From NCBI GenBank assembly GCA_029204225.1, contig CM055102.1, positions 16,182,229-16,246,228 of the forward strand: 64,000 bases of DNA. Reading direction: 5' to 3'. The DNA is from Diphasiastrum complanatum (lineage: Eukaryota; Streptophyta; Lycopodiopsida; Lycopodiales; Lycopodiaceae). Every line of letters starts with the position of its first letter. The stretch's first letter is position 1. Below the pieces are notes generated by a model that made no database searches, was not told the DNA's origin, and worked only from the letters and a program-made list of their open reading frames with translations. Of the stretch, positions 45,431 through 59,428 are shown in pieces. The translations under genes and the position numbers were made by a program.

Positions 45431-47730
45431 TATGGCTGAAAATCTTTGATCGGTTCTAGCGAAGTCCAGAGAGCTCAGATCGATGTGCAATCACCTCACA
45501 CGATCTAGGCATGATTAAAGGAAGCCTGGGGATCAATAAAATCTAGAGAGAGAAAATGACTTTCTAGAAAGAGAAAATCCTAGAGAGAGAAAAATGTGCT
45601 TTACCAGCTTGGGTAGAGTGCTTGGTATGAGGGGGGTGCCGAATCACACCAATACTATAGGGGAGTGCGGGTTGCGACTCAGGGCGAGCTCCAACCAAGT
45701 CTCAGCCTCCCTTGCTGGAATGTTGTCATGGCTCTCGCCTTGGCATGCTAGCGCCCCGGAGACTAGGGTCGGTCACACACTTGAAATGTAACCTTCTCAG
45801 ATTTATAAATAAAGTGGGATTTTTCCTCAAACTGACTCTGATTACCTTCTGGGTTTCAGTGTTCGGTAAAAGCGCCAGTTGTAAGGCCGCTTTCAAAATT
45901 TTTAACTTGGCACATAGCTGAGGGTCGTATCCCGGGACGCCAGCGTTTTGCCGTCGGGACCATTCGGTCCGTGGCGCCAGCGGTATGCTGTCGGGACCAT
46001 TTGGTCCAAGAACTGGTTGTTTCCATATCTGTCGCGGCTTGTGGTTCTGTGTGTTCCTTGCATGAACGTGAATGGGTTAAGCTCTTGGGGAACGGGCTCT
46101 AACCTGTCGGCTGAGTTGGATGGCTTGCTTGGGTGGATGTTACCTGTTTATGGCTGTCCAGTCTGGCGTGGCGCCAGGTTGGCTTCCAGCGCTCGTGACG
46201 AAGCTTTCAGTTGGTAAGTCTGATGTAAGTCAGAACGCTTGCTTGGAATGGATGTTACTCGTTTGTAACGAAGCTTCGAGTTGGTTAAGTTTGATGTATG
46301 TCGGGCGGCTTGCTTGGGGGGAAGTCACCCACGTCGGGACCCTCGATCTGGCATGGCGCCAGGTTGGATCTCAATGTTGGTTTTCGGAACTTCAAGTTGG
46401 TTAAGTCTGATCGTTGTTGGCGAGTTGGCTGCTTGTATGTCAAGTGGGTTTGGATGGCAAGAGTTGAAGGCTGGGAAGCTAAGTCGTGGTTCCCGGCTCC
46501 CTTTGGGATGCCTGCGCTACACATCGGCGCCAGCTATGTCCCCGGCGCCAGCAGCGCCCCTGCTGCTCCCGGCGCCAACGGCGCCGGCGTCGCTCCCGGC
46601 GCCACTGTGACCAGAATCCAGCCGGCGCCAAGTTCCTAAAGGCTGAAAATCTTTGATCGGTTCTAGCGAAGTCCAGAGAGCTCAGATCGATGTGCAATCA
46701 CCTCACACGATCTAGGCATGATTAAAGGAAGCCTGGGGATCAATAAAATCTAGAGAGAGAAAATGACTTTCTAGAAAGAGAAAATCCTAGAGAGAGAAAA
46801 ACGTGCTTTACCAGCTTGGGTAGAGTGCTTGGTATGAGGGGGGTGCCGAATCACACCAATACTATAGGGGAGTGCGGGTTGCGACTCAGAGCGAGCTCCA
46901 ACCAAGTCTCAGCCTCCCTTGCTGGAATGTTGTCATGGCTCTCGCCTTGGCATGCTAGCACCCTGGAGACTAGGGTCGGTCACACACTTGAAATGTAACT
47001 TTCTCAGATTTATAAATAAAGTGGGATTTTTCCTCAAACTGACTCTGATTACCTTCTGGGTTTCAGTGTTCGGTAAAAGCGCCAGTTGTAAGGCCGCTTT
47101 CAAAATTTTTAACTTGGCACATAGCTGAGGGTCGTATCCCGGGACGCCAGCGTTATGCCGTCGGGACCATTCGGTCCGTGGCGCCAGCGGTATGCTGTCG
47201 GGACCATTTGGTCCAAGAACTGGTTGTTTCCATCTCTGTCGCGGCTTGTGGTTCTGAGTGTTCCTTGCATGAACGTGAATGGGTTAAGCTCTTGGGGAAC
47301 GGGCTCTAACCTGTCGGCTGAGTTGGATGGCTTGCTTGGGTGGATGTTACCTGTTTATGGCTGTCCAGTCTGGCGTGGCGCCAGGTTGGCTTCCAGCGCT
47401 CGTGACGAAGCTTTCAGTTGGTTAAGTCTGATGTAAGTCAGACCGCTTGCTTGGAATGGATGTTACTCGTCTGTAACGAAGCTTCGAGTTGGTTAAGTTT
47501 GATGTATGTCGGGCGGCTTGCTTGGAGGGAAGTCACCCACGTCGGGACCCCCGATCTGGCATGGCGCCAGGTTGGATCTCAATGTTGGTTTTCGGAACTT
47601 CAAGTTGGTTAAGTCTGATCGTTGTTGGCGAGTTGGCTGCTTGTATGTCAAGTGGGTTTGGATGGCAAGAGTTGAAGGTTGGGAAGCTAAGTCGTGGTTC
47701 CCGGCTCCCTTTGGGATGCCTGCGCTACAC
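45317..47730. repeat. 1,206-bp tandem duplication (2 units)
   Basis: Unit one 45,317-46,522, unit two 46,523-47,730, near-identical (a scatter of single-base changes). Each unit starts ATCGGCGCCAGCTATG and ends GATGCCTGCGCTACAC. Inside each: AATAAA (45,535), a TTTATAAATAAAG word (45,797) and two copies of GTCGGGACCATT(C/T)GGTCC, itself a short inverted repeat. It is GC-rich compared with the neighbours. No protein is recognised; open stretches are not conserved in kind. It could be an LTR-like element or promoter DNA duplicated by unequal exchange. Confidence 0.93.
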
Positions 47731-47899
47731 GGTGCCATCCCCCGCTTCCCAGCCCGCCCCAAAAATTTTGGCGGGCACTGCGTGACTGACAAAACTGACA
47801 CGCGTCAGCCGTTGAAAGGCAGGGGGGCCAAACCCCTCCCTCGTGTGGGGCGTGCTCGTAAGCCCCAGCGCACCCCTACCCCCGCCGAGGAGGCCAACC

Positions 47900-48948
47900 C
47901 TATGCATAAAGAAAATGCTTTATTTTCTTGGTTTAACGGAAAGCGTTGGTTACCTTCTTTCTCCATTAACGCGTTTTCTTTGTTTGTACGAGAGAGAGAG
48001 AGAGAGAGACAGAGAGAGCGATCCAGAGAGCGCGCGCGCGAGAGAGAGAGAGAGCAGCGTTCGTTTGCTAATTTGGTACGTTCCCAGATCCGATCCTTTA
48101 CCTACAACAGCGCTTTCAGAGTTTTATGCTCCTTCGAGATTCGTTAATTAGGTACGCATGTTTGTAGTCTGGCTTTTGGTTCCATAACGAAGTGTGTAGT
48201 TCTAGGATCAGGGAAATCTGTGGATCTATCGTGCTGAAAGGGTTTTTTATTCAAGGTACTGTTCTGAGTGTCTTAGATCTAAGTATGTAGTAATCATGAG
48301 TATTTTCTGTTGTTTGGAATCCTTCTAAGGGTCTGAGGGTAGTTATCTTAATTTTTTTCACTTTCTTCCACTTAAATGCCGAAGGCTGCCCTGTGATGTT
48401 CTTTTTCTTAGATCTTTTTCATTTTCATCCATAAGGCTGCCGTGAGGCTTAACATGCTATAATTTTCAGGAACACGTGATGGTTCCTTAGTGTGTAAGCT
48501 GAAAGATTGTTATACTTTATGCTTTGTTAGGGATGTTTGAGGTTTATTTTCGTCATGGCGGGAAAAATTACTCGATTTTGTTCTGTTTTTGAGCTCTGTC
48601 CTGATGTGCACTTCTAAATTGTATTCGCTTGTTGTGTTTTTGTTTTGAAACTTCTTACAAGAGCCCTTATTGTCTATATCCGATGTATTCTTAATGAAGT
48701 ATTAGCTTTGCCATTCTGATTGATGGCATAAATTTTTGATGAAGCGGTTAGAGACAGTTAGAGCTACCGATATATAAATTCGAGCCTTATGATGCAATGG
48801 TGTATGTTGTTATGTAAATCAGATACCGTAAGTTTGACGTCTTCTGAATGAAATCTAAATAATCTCTCCTTCTGTTCAGAACGAAAAGTGCAGTCCAAGG
48901 ACACTGACATACTGAAAACTCTTCACAGATATCTTAGACCAGCTTGCA
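47900..48948 (+). promoter_or_regulatory. PRA1 promoter/leader with GA tract and 5' UTR intron
   Basis: A GA-rich interrupted run at 47,990-48,053 sits in the presumed leader. A donor TTAATTAG/GTACGC (exon ends 48,151) and an acceptor CTTCTGTTCAG (48,869-48,879) delimit a probable 728-bp 5' UTR intron with a T-rich body. Exon 2 begins at 48,880, 69 bases before the ATG. Long leader introns are common in plant endomembrane genes. The transcription start itself is not fixed; the 1.2-kb duplication ends about 170 bp upstream of this region. Confidence 0.5.
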
Positions 48949-49554
48949 ATGACTACGTCTGCTGGAGTGCTGACTGACGCACCGCTGCAGGCAACTACGC
49001 CAGGAATTAGAGGTCTTTGGTCCAGATTCTCGGAGGCTTCTCATTCCGCGGTTGCGCAACAACGGCCTTGGGCAGAGGTCTTTGATCGCCATGGATTCGG
49101 CAAGCCAGATTCATTAGCTGAGGCTTCCAGCCGCATCCGGAAGAACGTGACCTACTTTCGAGCCAATTATTTCATTTCTCTTTTAGGCGTGATTGTTCTG
49201 AGTTTGATATGGCATCCCATGTCTTTATTTGCCATTGCCTTTCTACTAGCAGCCTGGGCTTTCCTTTTTGTGTACAGAAGCGAGCCCTTAGTTCTATTCA
49301 ACAGGACTTTCAGTGAAAAAGAGGTCTTAGCTCTTATGAGTGTGATAACAGTGGTGGTGGTGTTCCTTCTCACAGATGTGGGCTCTTTGTTGATGTCTGC
49401 AGTCATGTTTGGATTTCTGATCGTTTGTGCTCATGCAGCGTTCCGTGTACCAGATGATTTGTTTTTAGACGAGCAACCATCCTCAGGAGGGTTTTTGTCC
49501 TTCTTGGGTGAAAATGTTCCAAAACCAGCAACGATTCCTGTAAGTCGTGTGTAG
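48949..49554 (+). CDS. PRA1 family protein (prenylated Rab acceptor)
   Basis: A 201-residue intact, intronless frame, the usual length and structure for plant PRA1 genes. PRA1 proteins are small hairpin-type membrane proteins of ER/Golgi/endosomes that bind prenylated Rab GTPases and help to sort cargo. Visible features: a cytosolic N-terminus (residues 1-70) with QQRPWAEVFDRHGFGKPDSL and SRIRKNVTYFRANY, the PRA1 entry motif; two paired hydrophobic segments (about 72-108, FISLLGVIVLSLIWHP to FLLAAWAFLFVY; and about 126-162, LALMSVITVVVVFLLT to FGFLIVCAHAAF); and the conserved C-terminal FRVPDDLFLDEQ block followed by GFLSFLG. It is closest in pattern to the plant PRA1.B type. The ATG context (GCAATGAC) and in-frame conservation support the start. 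It is the only complete host gene in the window. Confidence 0.95.
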   Translation: MTTSAGVLTDAPLQATTPGIRGLWSRFSEASHSAVAQQRPWAEVFDRHGFGKPDSLAEASSRIRKNVTYFRANYFISLLGVIVLSLIWHPMSLFAIAFLLAAWAFLFVYRSEPLVLFNRTFSEKEVLALMSVITVVVVFLLTDVGSLLMSAVMFGFLIVCAHAAFRVPDDLFLDEQPSSGGFLSFLGENVPKPATIPVSRV

Positions 49555-52430
49555 CTTATAAGCCTGGGCTTTTTTTCTCAGACTATAGCAGTCATCCAGT
49601 TTACGATTTGAACAAATGGCTGTTTTGGCCTTATTGATTGGATATTGTGAAGAATTTTCATTTTTTCGAGTGCCACCATGACCTTACGCTCTGAATTTTG
49701 GAGAGAAAGAGAGGAGGGGGGGGGGGGAGGCAACACCTGGTAACCTGATATATATAAGATCGTTTGGCACTGTAGTGTAGCCTTTCATTTCAGGATATCC
49801 AGATTCTAAATCAGTTTTGGTAACACCATATTCAACTGTCTGATGCCTAGATGTGGATCCTTGTTATTTCTGGCCAAAAATAAGCTACTCTTAGAGTTAC
49901 TTTTTAGCTCTTCCTATGGTACTTTTTGGCCTGAGTTGTAGGCAGCTCCTCGTGCTTGGATGCAGGATTGCAGTTTAATCCATTTTTGAACTTAGGAAGA
50001 TAGTTAGTAGACTCTGGCTCCCTTCAAGAGCCGCCCTGAGCCTGAGACGACCTAATTCCAAGCTGTACAGAGGAGTGTCTCATACCGTTATGCTCACACG
50101 GGTGGATAAGGTCTATTTGGCCAGTCAATTCTAGGCCTGTGCCCCAGTCTTGGCTACCAAGTAGATAGCCTCCTCTAGAGAGCATGGCTTAGCATAGTTA
50201 CATAATGAATAGTCCAGAAACTCTAGAAAATTAGATCCATGTAAAGTCAAGTCATAGAGCCATTGGTATTGTACATTGCCATGCTATGACTTGGCAAAGA
50301 TACTGGTGCACCTATTTCATCATCGCCCGCCTCTTATCTTTCTGGACTTTAGGAGGCATTCATGCATCATGCACACAAGGTTTTTTAAAAGCCTTTCCTA
50401 AGGCTTGTGGTTTTATTAACCTGTAATAACACAAAGCCTAAATCAAGCATGATACACCAACTCACCCTATGTGGGAAGATTCCTTGCCATAACGGTGGTA
50501 CTTTTGGGTTTCTAGAATGTTTGAATGGACAAAACATCATTTATTAAGAGTTTGGCTAAAAACTAATTATTTATTTTGTGAGACACAATCGTTCAAGAAA
50601 TGTAATTTCTCATTCCATGACATTAGTCTCTAATGCTTGTGATGAATTATGAAACAAATGTAGATGATGGATTTGATTATTATGAAAATATTATGAAATC
50701 AATTAGTAGTTTTAAAATTGTAACAATATTAGATTACAATGTTATGTATACATGTTGGGTATATGAAGTTAGTTTCTAATATTTGTAATAAAAGTGATGT
50801 CGATGTCATTGATTTAGAAGGATATTCATGGTAATAGCATTTTGTCAATACTATTAAGTTTGGCTGAAAATTAATCTTTCAATTTGCAAGATACAAGTGT
50901 TCTAGAAGTGTGTCATCACCATTGTCTTTGCTCACTTCTAGATACTTAAATTGTGTGAATAGGTTGGGATCAACCAAGAATTACATTCTAAAGAAATTAT
51001 TCATTCTACAAGATATAGTATTGGGAAAATGTTTTAATGGTCATTGTTGGTCACCTCCAGATACTCAAATTATGCAAATGGGCTGGGATAAAATAAGATA
51101 GAATATAAAAGCATTTCTTTAGGACTTGCCAATCAATGTTGGGGTTTGATCATTGTGGGCAAATGATGTAAACTAGTTCGTAGTTTGTAAGCGTTTTAGT
51201 ACTACTAAATTAGAGTGTTGTGTACTATTATTTTATATAAAGTTATGTAATTTTAGTATAACTTGCTTGATGATTGGATCAATGTGGAAAGATCTTGAAA
51301 CTAGCTCATAGTTCTAGTATGCATTCTAGTAATACGAAATCCGAATGCTGTGTACGATGATAATATATGAACTTATGTGATTTTATCGTACATTGTGTGG
51401 CAATTTCCCATTTTGTAGTAAAATTGATTGCATTGGTGGGCACTAATTCATCAAAGAGACATTTATTATATAAGTAGTTTGCCAAAATATGAGCAATTTA
51501 TGAGTTGTATGACATAGTAGCATCTTAAAAAATACCATCAATAGTACTATCTTGAGACACAAATTTCAATTGATTGTTGCCTTAAAAACAAGATTTGCGT
51601 CAGTCAATCCATGCTTTTGAGTGCATCAATGCATTAAAAAGTAGCTTATTAACAATTTTTACATGTAATGAGGGACGTTATAACATACATACATAGGGGG
51701 GCATTTATTAAAATGGTTCTTTGCCAGTAAATGATCAAATTGTGAGTTGTAAGACATTATAGCGTCTTTGAAATGATCAAATTGTGAGTTGTAAGACATT
51801 ATAGCATCTTTGAAATGCCAAACAATTGTTGCCTTATAAATGATTCTTGTGTCACGTGTTCCCATGCTTCTTAGTGCATGAATGTATAAAGAAGAGCTTG
51901 ACACTTCATACATGCAAGGGCGGAGGCGTGCATACAAACACAAAACACATTGAGAAGAGAATTCTTACAATGAGGACACATTGGTTTTCTAGGACATTTG
52001 CCACTCTATGAGCTAGTTGGACGGGAAAAAAAAGGGGCAAAATGCATAAAAGGGACGCCACTTTGACCTAGTTGAAAAAAAAATGGAAACTATTCATATG
52101 ATTTACGTACATGAAACGAATTCGATATTTTGAATCCTCTAAGAAAATAGTGTCATAATACGACTTGTATTAACTACAATATTATATAAAAAAAATATTT
52201 AACTTTTGAGACGAGATTTTTTTTAAGAGTGATGCTTCATAAGTTTTCACTCAATTGATAGGATGGGTGGGTGCAATCCAAGTTGCCTTCTTGACCTCAT
52301 AATGAACAATCAAAGAATGAGCATCCCAATGGCTAGTTCCTTGCCATTTTGTGCCCAATTGCAATAGGAGATCCATATCAAGCAAAATGTCTCCTTTTTT
52401 TGAAGAGACTTTTCCTTCCATCTTGCTCGA
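49555..52430. other. Intergenic, no gene recognised
   Basis: 3' UTR and AT-rich spacer. It contains a poly-G run near 49,716-49,727, a diverged repeat pair around 50,890-51,090 and a 42-bp perfect-looking tandem duplication at 51,730-51,816. Confidence 0.5.
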
Positions 52431-52439
52431 TTAAAAGAG

Positions 52440-53560
52440 CTTTGTTGGTTAACTAATTGCTTTAGCTTCCTATTTTGGTTGAAAATCCACCAAATAGATG
52501 TGAAGTGTACTTTCGTGAATGGTGATCTAGAGGAGGAAATGTACATGTTCCAACCACAAGGCTATGTAATAGAGGGCAAAGAGGACAAGGTGTGCAAGCT
52601 GCAAAAGACGCTTCATGGTTTAAAGCAAAAACCACAAGTGTGGTATGCATGCATCAATAGTTATTTTCTCTCCAACAAATTTGTAGAAAGAGATTCCGAT
52701 CCTAACCTATATGTGCTTGCTAGTGGGGATAGTATTGCTTTGGTCATGCTTTATGTTGATGATATCATTAACGAGAAGACCTTTTGAAATCCATTAAGGC
52801 TGACTTGTGTAAGCAATTTGAAATGATAGATTTAGATCTTATGCACTGTCTAGGGGTGGAAGTATGGCAAGATGCAAGTAATATCAGACTCTCACAAACA
52901 AAATTTTGCATGAAGTTTCTAAAAGATTTCATATGTCTAATTGCAAATAAGTAAGAAGTTGACACACATTGATGACGACATCTAGTAGATGCTACTTTTG
53001 TCAATTGGTTGGAAGGCTTATATATCTCACTTCTTCTATACCAGATATCTGTTATGTAGTGAGCTTGGTTAGTCAATTCATGGCAGCACTAGTTATGATG
53101 GTTCATTGGAAAGCAGCCAAGCGCATCTTGAGGTACGTGAAGCATACACCTAATCTTGGTTTGCTTATACAAGATAGTATAATGTATCCAAGCTAGAGGG
53201 TTATGTGAACGCTGACTGGGCTAGTAGTATTGATAATAGGAGATCAACCTCAGGTTATACTTTTAGCAATGGTAACAATTGTTTCTCCTGGTCTATTAAA
53301 AGCAAGATACAATACCACTTTCTACCATTGAAGTCGAATATAAAGCAATGTGTTTAGCAACACAAGAAGTAGTCTGGCTATGTCTATTGCTTGGTGAGAT
53401 CAGTATAAATAAAATCAAAAGTACGATTATCTTTAGTAATAGCCAAAGCGGAATACAAATAGCCAAAAATCTTGTATTTCCCCCAAGAACAAAGCATATC
53501 AAGATAAAGTATTACTTACAAAACTTGGCTTACATAGGTTTAGTGAGTTAATAAAATAAT
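52440..53560 (+). pseudogene. Ty1/copia RT and RNase H remnant
   Basis: The RT part (52,479-52,787) has VKCTFVNGDLEEEMYM, CKLQKTLHGLKQ and LVMLYVDDII (the YVDD catalytic box). After a frameshift come SQTKFCMKFL and YFCQLVGRLIYLTSS, SQFMAALVMMVHWKAAKRILRY (53,000-53,150). The RNase H then follows with frame changes (NADWASSIDNRRSTSGY near 53,210; IFSNSQSGIQIAKN near 53,430; TKHIKIKYY near 53,490). The typical DLFTKPL end and an LTR are missing. At least three frameshifts: a dead copy. Confidence 0.88.
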
Positions 53561-54059
53561 TTATGAATGTAAATATGTAGTATTCAATCGGCAAAAAATA
53601 TGAGATACAGGATCTGGAAGGCAAAAAAATTTAAAAATCGATAGCTTAAAAATAATGCAGGATATGGAGGGAAACCCCAAAGAGGTTTTCCGAACACTGC
53701 TAATAAACCCCCACCAATTTTAATTTTTTTTAGAATAAATTGACCTATGGTAAGGTGTCCATCTCTCTAATGGAAACATTCATATACTCACTCATAGAAC
53801 TCTACAATCCATCTATAAATTTTTATTTGATTTATACATCCATTTATTTATGAAAACAATCTTGTAAATTTTAAACATCATCTAGAATCATGGGAGCAAA
53901 GGAGACTGTGCACACATCCAACTATTTTCACTATTTTGCTATATCATTTTTCATGTTTTTTTTGGTCATTGTGCAATCTCTATTTACACAAAGATGATAA
54001 AAAAAAATTCCTATGTATTGGGTATTGGTAGGAAGCATGAGTGCTACACCACAGGCATA

Positions 54060-54236
54060 TCTTCGTGTAAGCCAATCTGCTTGAGCCTAGGCATAAGATA
54101 TGTCACATTGATAGGTCTTTACCTTGCTTACCTATATCTTACATATTCATGCCTCTTCGTGTAAGCCAATCTGCTTGAGCCTAGGCATAAGATATGTCAC
54201 ATTGATAGGTCTTTACCTTGCTTACCTATATCTTAC
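54060..54236. repeat. Direct tandem duplication, 94-bp period
   Basis: TCTTCGTGTAAGCCAATCTG at 54,060 repeats at 54,154; the two copies appear identical over 83 bp. Confidence 0.9.
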
Positions 54237-55656
54237 TAGGAAGGCGACATCTAGCTTTATGTTGTTTAGAGCGTATATTTTGCAACTATACATGTGGCTT
54301 TTATGAAAACATGGCAAACAACATCTTGACATATTGTGTTGCATGTTTCATCTTGCAACTAGCTACTAACAAAATTTTGCAAGCCCACTAGGACTACTTG
54401 ATAGATAAAAGTTTGGGTGGTAAGAGCATACATAAATGCGAGAAGTTTGGAATAAAGTGTTACACCGTGTTAGTAGTTTTGTTACTTTTACCAACACATT
54501 GGAAGGTGTGAGGAAATTACATCCAATAAAATTGGCGATTGCTAAGGCTACAATAGGTGTAAAGATTATATAAGGATTGGTGGTCAGTTTAATAGTCAAA
54601 AGAAACACAAGGTAAGTAGTGCCACGAATTTTTCAAAGAACAGAGTAAGATAAGTATTAATTTTAGTAGTAATATGTTATCAAACTATGCAAAAATACAT
54701 TTTCTAAGGAGAGAACATTATAAAAAGTAGAAGGGCCATTGGTAACTTCAAACGGTATTATTAATACAAATATGATTAAATACAAAAGGATGACTTGGGT
54801 ATGTATGTTTATTTGATAATAACCAAAGCTAATGTAGATCATGGAGAAGATGGTCAATTTGTCCAAGTGAGTAAATAGGTCATTCATATGAAGTATCTAA
54901 TTTCTAATAGAGAGTTTGTTTAAAAATAATAAAAACAAAGCCCTTTAATGCCATCCTTTTGGTCAACAAGGAAAACATGAGCACCATAAGAACTAATACT
55001 AAGGGCCATTTCACACTACAATGTCGGCAAGTTCAAATTCAAAATAGAGCTCTCCCATTAGCCCAGGGAGAAAAGATGGGCCTCCCCCCTTTCACATTAA
55101 CATGCACTTGCCACTATGTGGCAAATGACATGGCAGGGACCCTGCGCCACATAGGCGTAATCGTGAAAGTCCAAAACAAAGGATGTCCTAGAATTTGAAT
55201 GGGAGCTATGTGCAACTAGAGCTATATCATGAGGAAGAGCATCTAGAATAGAAATAATATTGATTTGTATCAATCATGGAAACAATAGGAGCAATCATAG
55301 TTGTAGAGGCTTGTAGGGCATCCCTTTGAGCAAAGCCTTTCATAATAACTTTCTTCAAGCGGAGTTTAGAACTCATAGGCTCCAATTGTTTTTCCAAACA
55401 TGTCAATCTTGAGTCCATTATAGCCTAAGATAAAGCAAGTTTTCAAATAAAAAACCTTGAGATTGCACATGTTGTCAGCATGATAATAAGCAAAGAAGAG
55501 ATACCAATTATGACACTAACTAGTTGCAAAAAGATATTATCAAGAAACCTTAAAAAGTGGTGAGAATCCTTTTTAGTATAGTTGGTTCTTTTGATATTGC
55601 TTATGTGCAAGATATATTTGGTTGACGACAAGCTTATGCATACATATCTGATACCC

Positions 55657-55703
<47 letters not shown>

Positions 55704-55845
55704 CTTAAGTGCAAGATAGAGTGTTTGGCTATGGGCATATGGTCTAATGTGCACTTATTCAATAGTGGTTGTATGAAAGAAATCATAGTTGATAAATCTG
55801 GACCAGTGCAAGCTAGCAATCAGAAGCTTTTCAAGCTATACAAAG
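54237..55845. other. No gene recognised; (TA)n at 55,660-55,701
   Basis: AT-rich spacer with a 42-bp TA microsatellite. No coding signal that I can support. Confidence 0.5.
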
Positions 55846-56531
55846 TGTGAAGAATATGCAAAATTTAGCCACCTTTTCTCATTGTTCATGTACAAAAGTT
55901 CATTAGTATCTTGTACATATTTTCATGTTAAGTTTGAAAAGTCAAGAGGCCTCCAACTCGAGTCTAGTGAGATGGTGCATGTGCCACAAAATGTGAGGAT
56001 TGGTTTTTTGCTAGTATGCAACCAAATCCACATCTCATGTCAAATATGGCCTAATCAAATTAAGAGGTGTAGATCCTAAAGCCAATCACATTAAGAGGTG
56101 CAAAATGGTTGACCCAATCATGTTTAGAGGTGCAAATCACTTTGCCAATCATATTGTGAGGTTCTAGCTAGTTGGTCCAATCATGGAGAGAGATGGGAAT
56201 TTAGAGGTCCAACCATTACGAGAGGTGGAATCCATGAGGTCCAATCAATTTCAAGCATTCATCATGCTAGATCTTGAGCTAGTACTATATGGAAGAGCTC
56301 TCTCATTGTACATATGATTTTTTGAATGATAATCATGGAGTTTTTTCCTTTCACTATGTATTCTCTCGCCACTCGCGTATAAGTCTCTCTTTCTCTCTCT
56401 ACTCAAGAGCAAGGGCTCTCTCTCACTCTTTGAACTTGTTAGGGACTTAGTTTTCTTCATGCTTAGTGATTGGTTTGAGTGAGAAAGTGTGAATGATCAA
56501 TGATGTCCTCACACGTGTGAGAAAGTAGACA
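55846..56531 (+). repeat. 5' LTR of the copia-type element
   Basis: Begins TGTGAAGAATA and ends AAAGTAGACA before the primer site. It shares three blocks with 60,130-60,340: the start with GTACAAAAGTTCATTAGTATC, a TTTTTTGAATGA block, and GGGACTTAGTTTTCTTCATG. Confidence 0.8.
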
Positions 56532-56979
56532 TGGCATTAGAGCCACTTAAGGTGTGATGAAATGCATCTATGATCAAGATTTGAGAGTAGAAAGTAGGCA
56601 AATCTTACTTATTGTCCAAGAATCTCAACTTATGAGAGAGCTCGTCAAGATTGATGGAAATATAGGACATCGTTTGTAATCAAATCTTTTCAAATCCATT
56701 CCAACTCTTAAGAGGTAGAGTCATTGGTCTTGGTTGAGTCCAATAGGGTGATTGGATCTAATTTAGTGAGCCTTAATCTTTGTAATCTAGGCAAGGTCCA
56801 TTTCCCAAGGTGACTAGTTTGTTAGGTGAAGATTGATTCTTAGATTTGTGATAGATTTTTGATGTGTTCAAATCTAGTGTCTTGAGGGTCACAAAATCAG
56901 TTTGAAGAGTCATTTCACAAGTTTGTACTCTGTGTACAAATACATCCTCATCATGGCATCAATAAAAGTAAATGGAAGG

Positions 56980-57935
56980 TCCAAATCAAGGTGCTACTAT
57001 TGAGGCAAGATGGGGCAGTTGGTCTTCAAGTGCTACAAGAAGAAAAAGGATGAAAGAAAGCAAGAAGGAAGGCAAGAGAACTTCAACAATCAAGAGGGAG
57101 ATGGCTTCAAAGAGGAGGAGTCACTCATGGCATGCATGGGAACACCATCAATTTCTATGGAGGAAGATCCTGGTGGATTGATAGTGGGGTGAGCTCACAT
57201 GTGACAAGGGAAAGGGAGTATTTCTTGTCATTTTTTTATCATATTCCAAGAAGTCTATTCTTGTTGTGAATGGTGCTAAATGTGAGATTCATGAAATAGG
57301 AACCATTCCTATTTGGCTGGAATCTAGGAGGAGAGCAAAGCTTCAAAATGTCTTGTATGTTCCTTCAATGCCTAGAAACTTGTTGAGTGAGTTAATTGAT
57401 TGACAATGGATACAAAGTCAAGTTTGATTGCAATGCTTGCTTCATCATCAAGAAAGGAAAGGTCATTGCCAAAGGGATTAGAGATGGTAGTTCTTTCAAA
57501 CTCAATGTTTGTGTGAGAACTAATCACAATTTGGATGTGATGGTAGCCAAGGAAGAGCTTGGCTCTAAAGGGGAGAAATTGGAACGTTCAAATCTCAGGT
57601 CCATGGATGTTGTCGTTGATGTAAGTGTCAAGAATGATGTTTCTTGTGCAAATGATTGTGTCTCTCATGATGTTGATGTCAAGGAGCTTGCAAGGATCAG
57701 GGAGGAGCACCAAGAAGAAGAAAATGTGTCAAGGGTGCAGGAGGAGGTGGATTCTTCTCAACTTGTGATCCCAAGGACCTTCTCAAGAGGCAAGGCTGAG
57801 ACTATGTGGCTCACTTTTCATGGAAAGGAGAAGCAAATTTTAAGTGGTATCTACTCCAACACATTCACTTTTGCTTCCCCTGTATCATTTGATGAATCAC
57901 TTTGCTTTGATGATATTTTGCATCTCAAGTTTTGA
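56980..57935 (+). pseudogene. Copia gag zinc knuckle, protease and pre-integrase remnant
   Basis: A zinc knuckle near 56,985-57,030 reads C-Y-Y, then a stop where Cys is expected, GKMGQLVFKC with Gln in place of His: two of the four metal ligands are lost. At 57,175-57,225 the aspartic protease start reads WIDSGVSSHVTRE (DSG active site). VLYVPSMPRNLLS follows near 57,355, then LIDNGYKVKFD and GKVIAKGIRDGSSFKLNV (57,396-57,520), the GAG-pre-integrase pattern. From 57,540 an unusual acidic Val/Asp/Glu-rich stretch of about 130 codons stays open to 57,935. That tail is not typical integrase and is of unknown origin. Confidence 0.75.
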
Positions 57936-57981
57936 GTGAGATAAAACTAGTTTTGTACGATGTCTCGTGGAAGGACATATC

Positions 57982-59428
<1,447 letters not shown>

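Noticed and set aside
45162-45490. Ala/Pro- or Gly/Ala-rich proteins from the GGCGCC region
   Set aside because: Composition follows from GC-rich repeats; no start context or family, and reading frames on both strands look alike.
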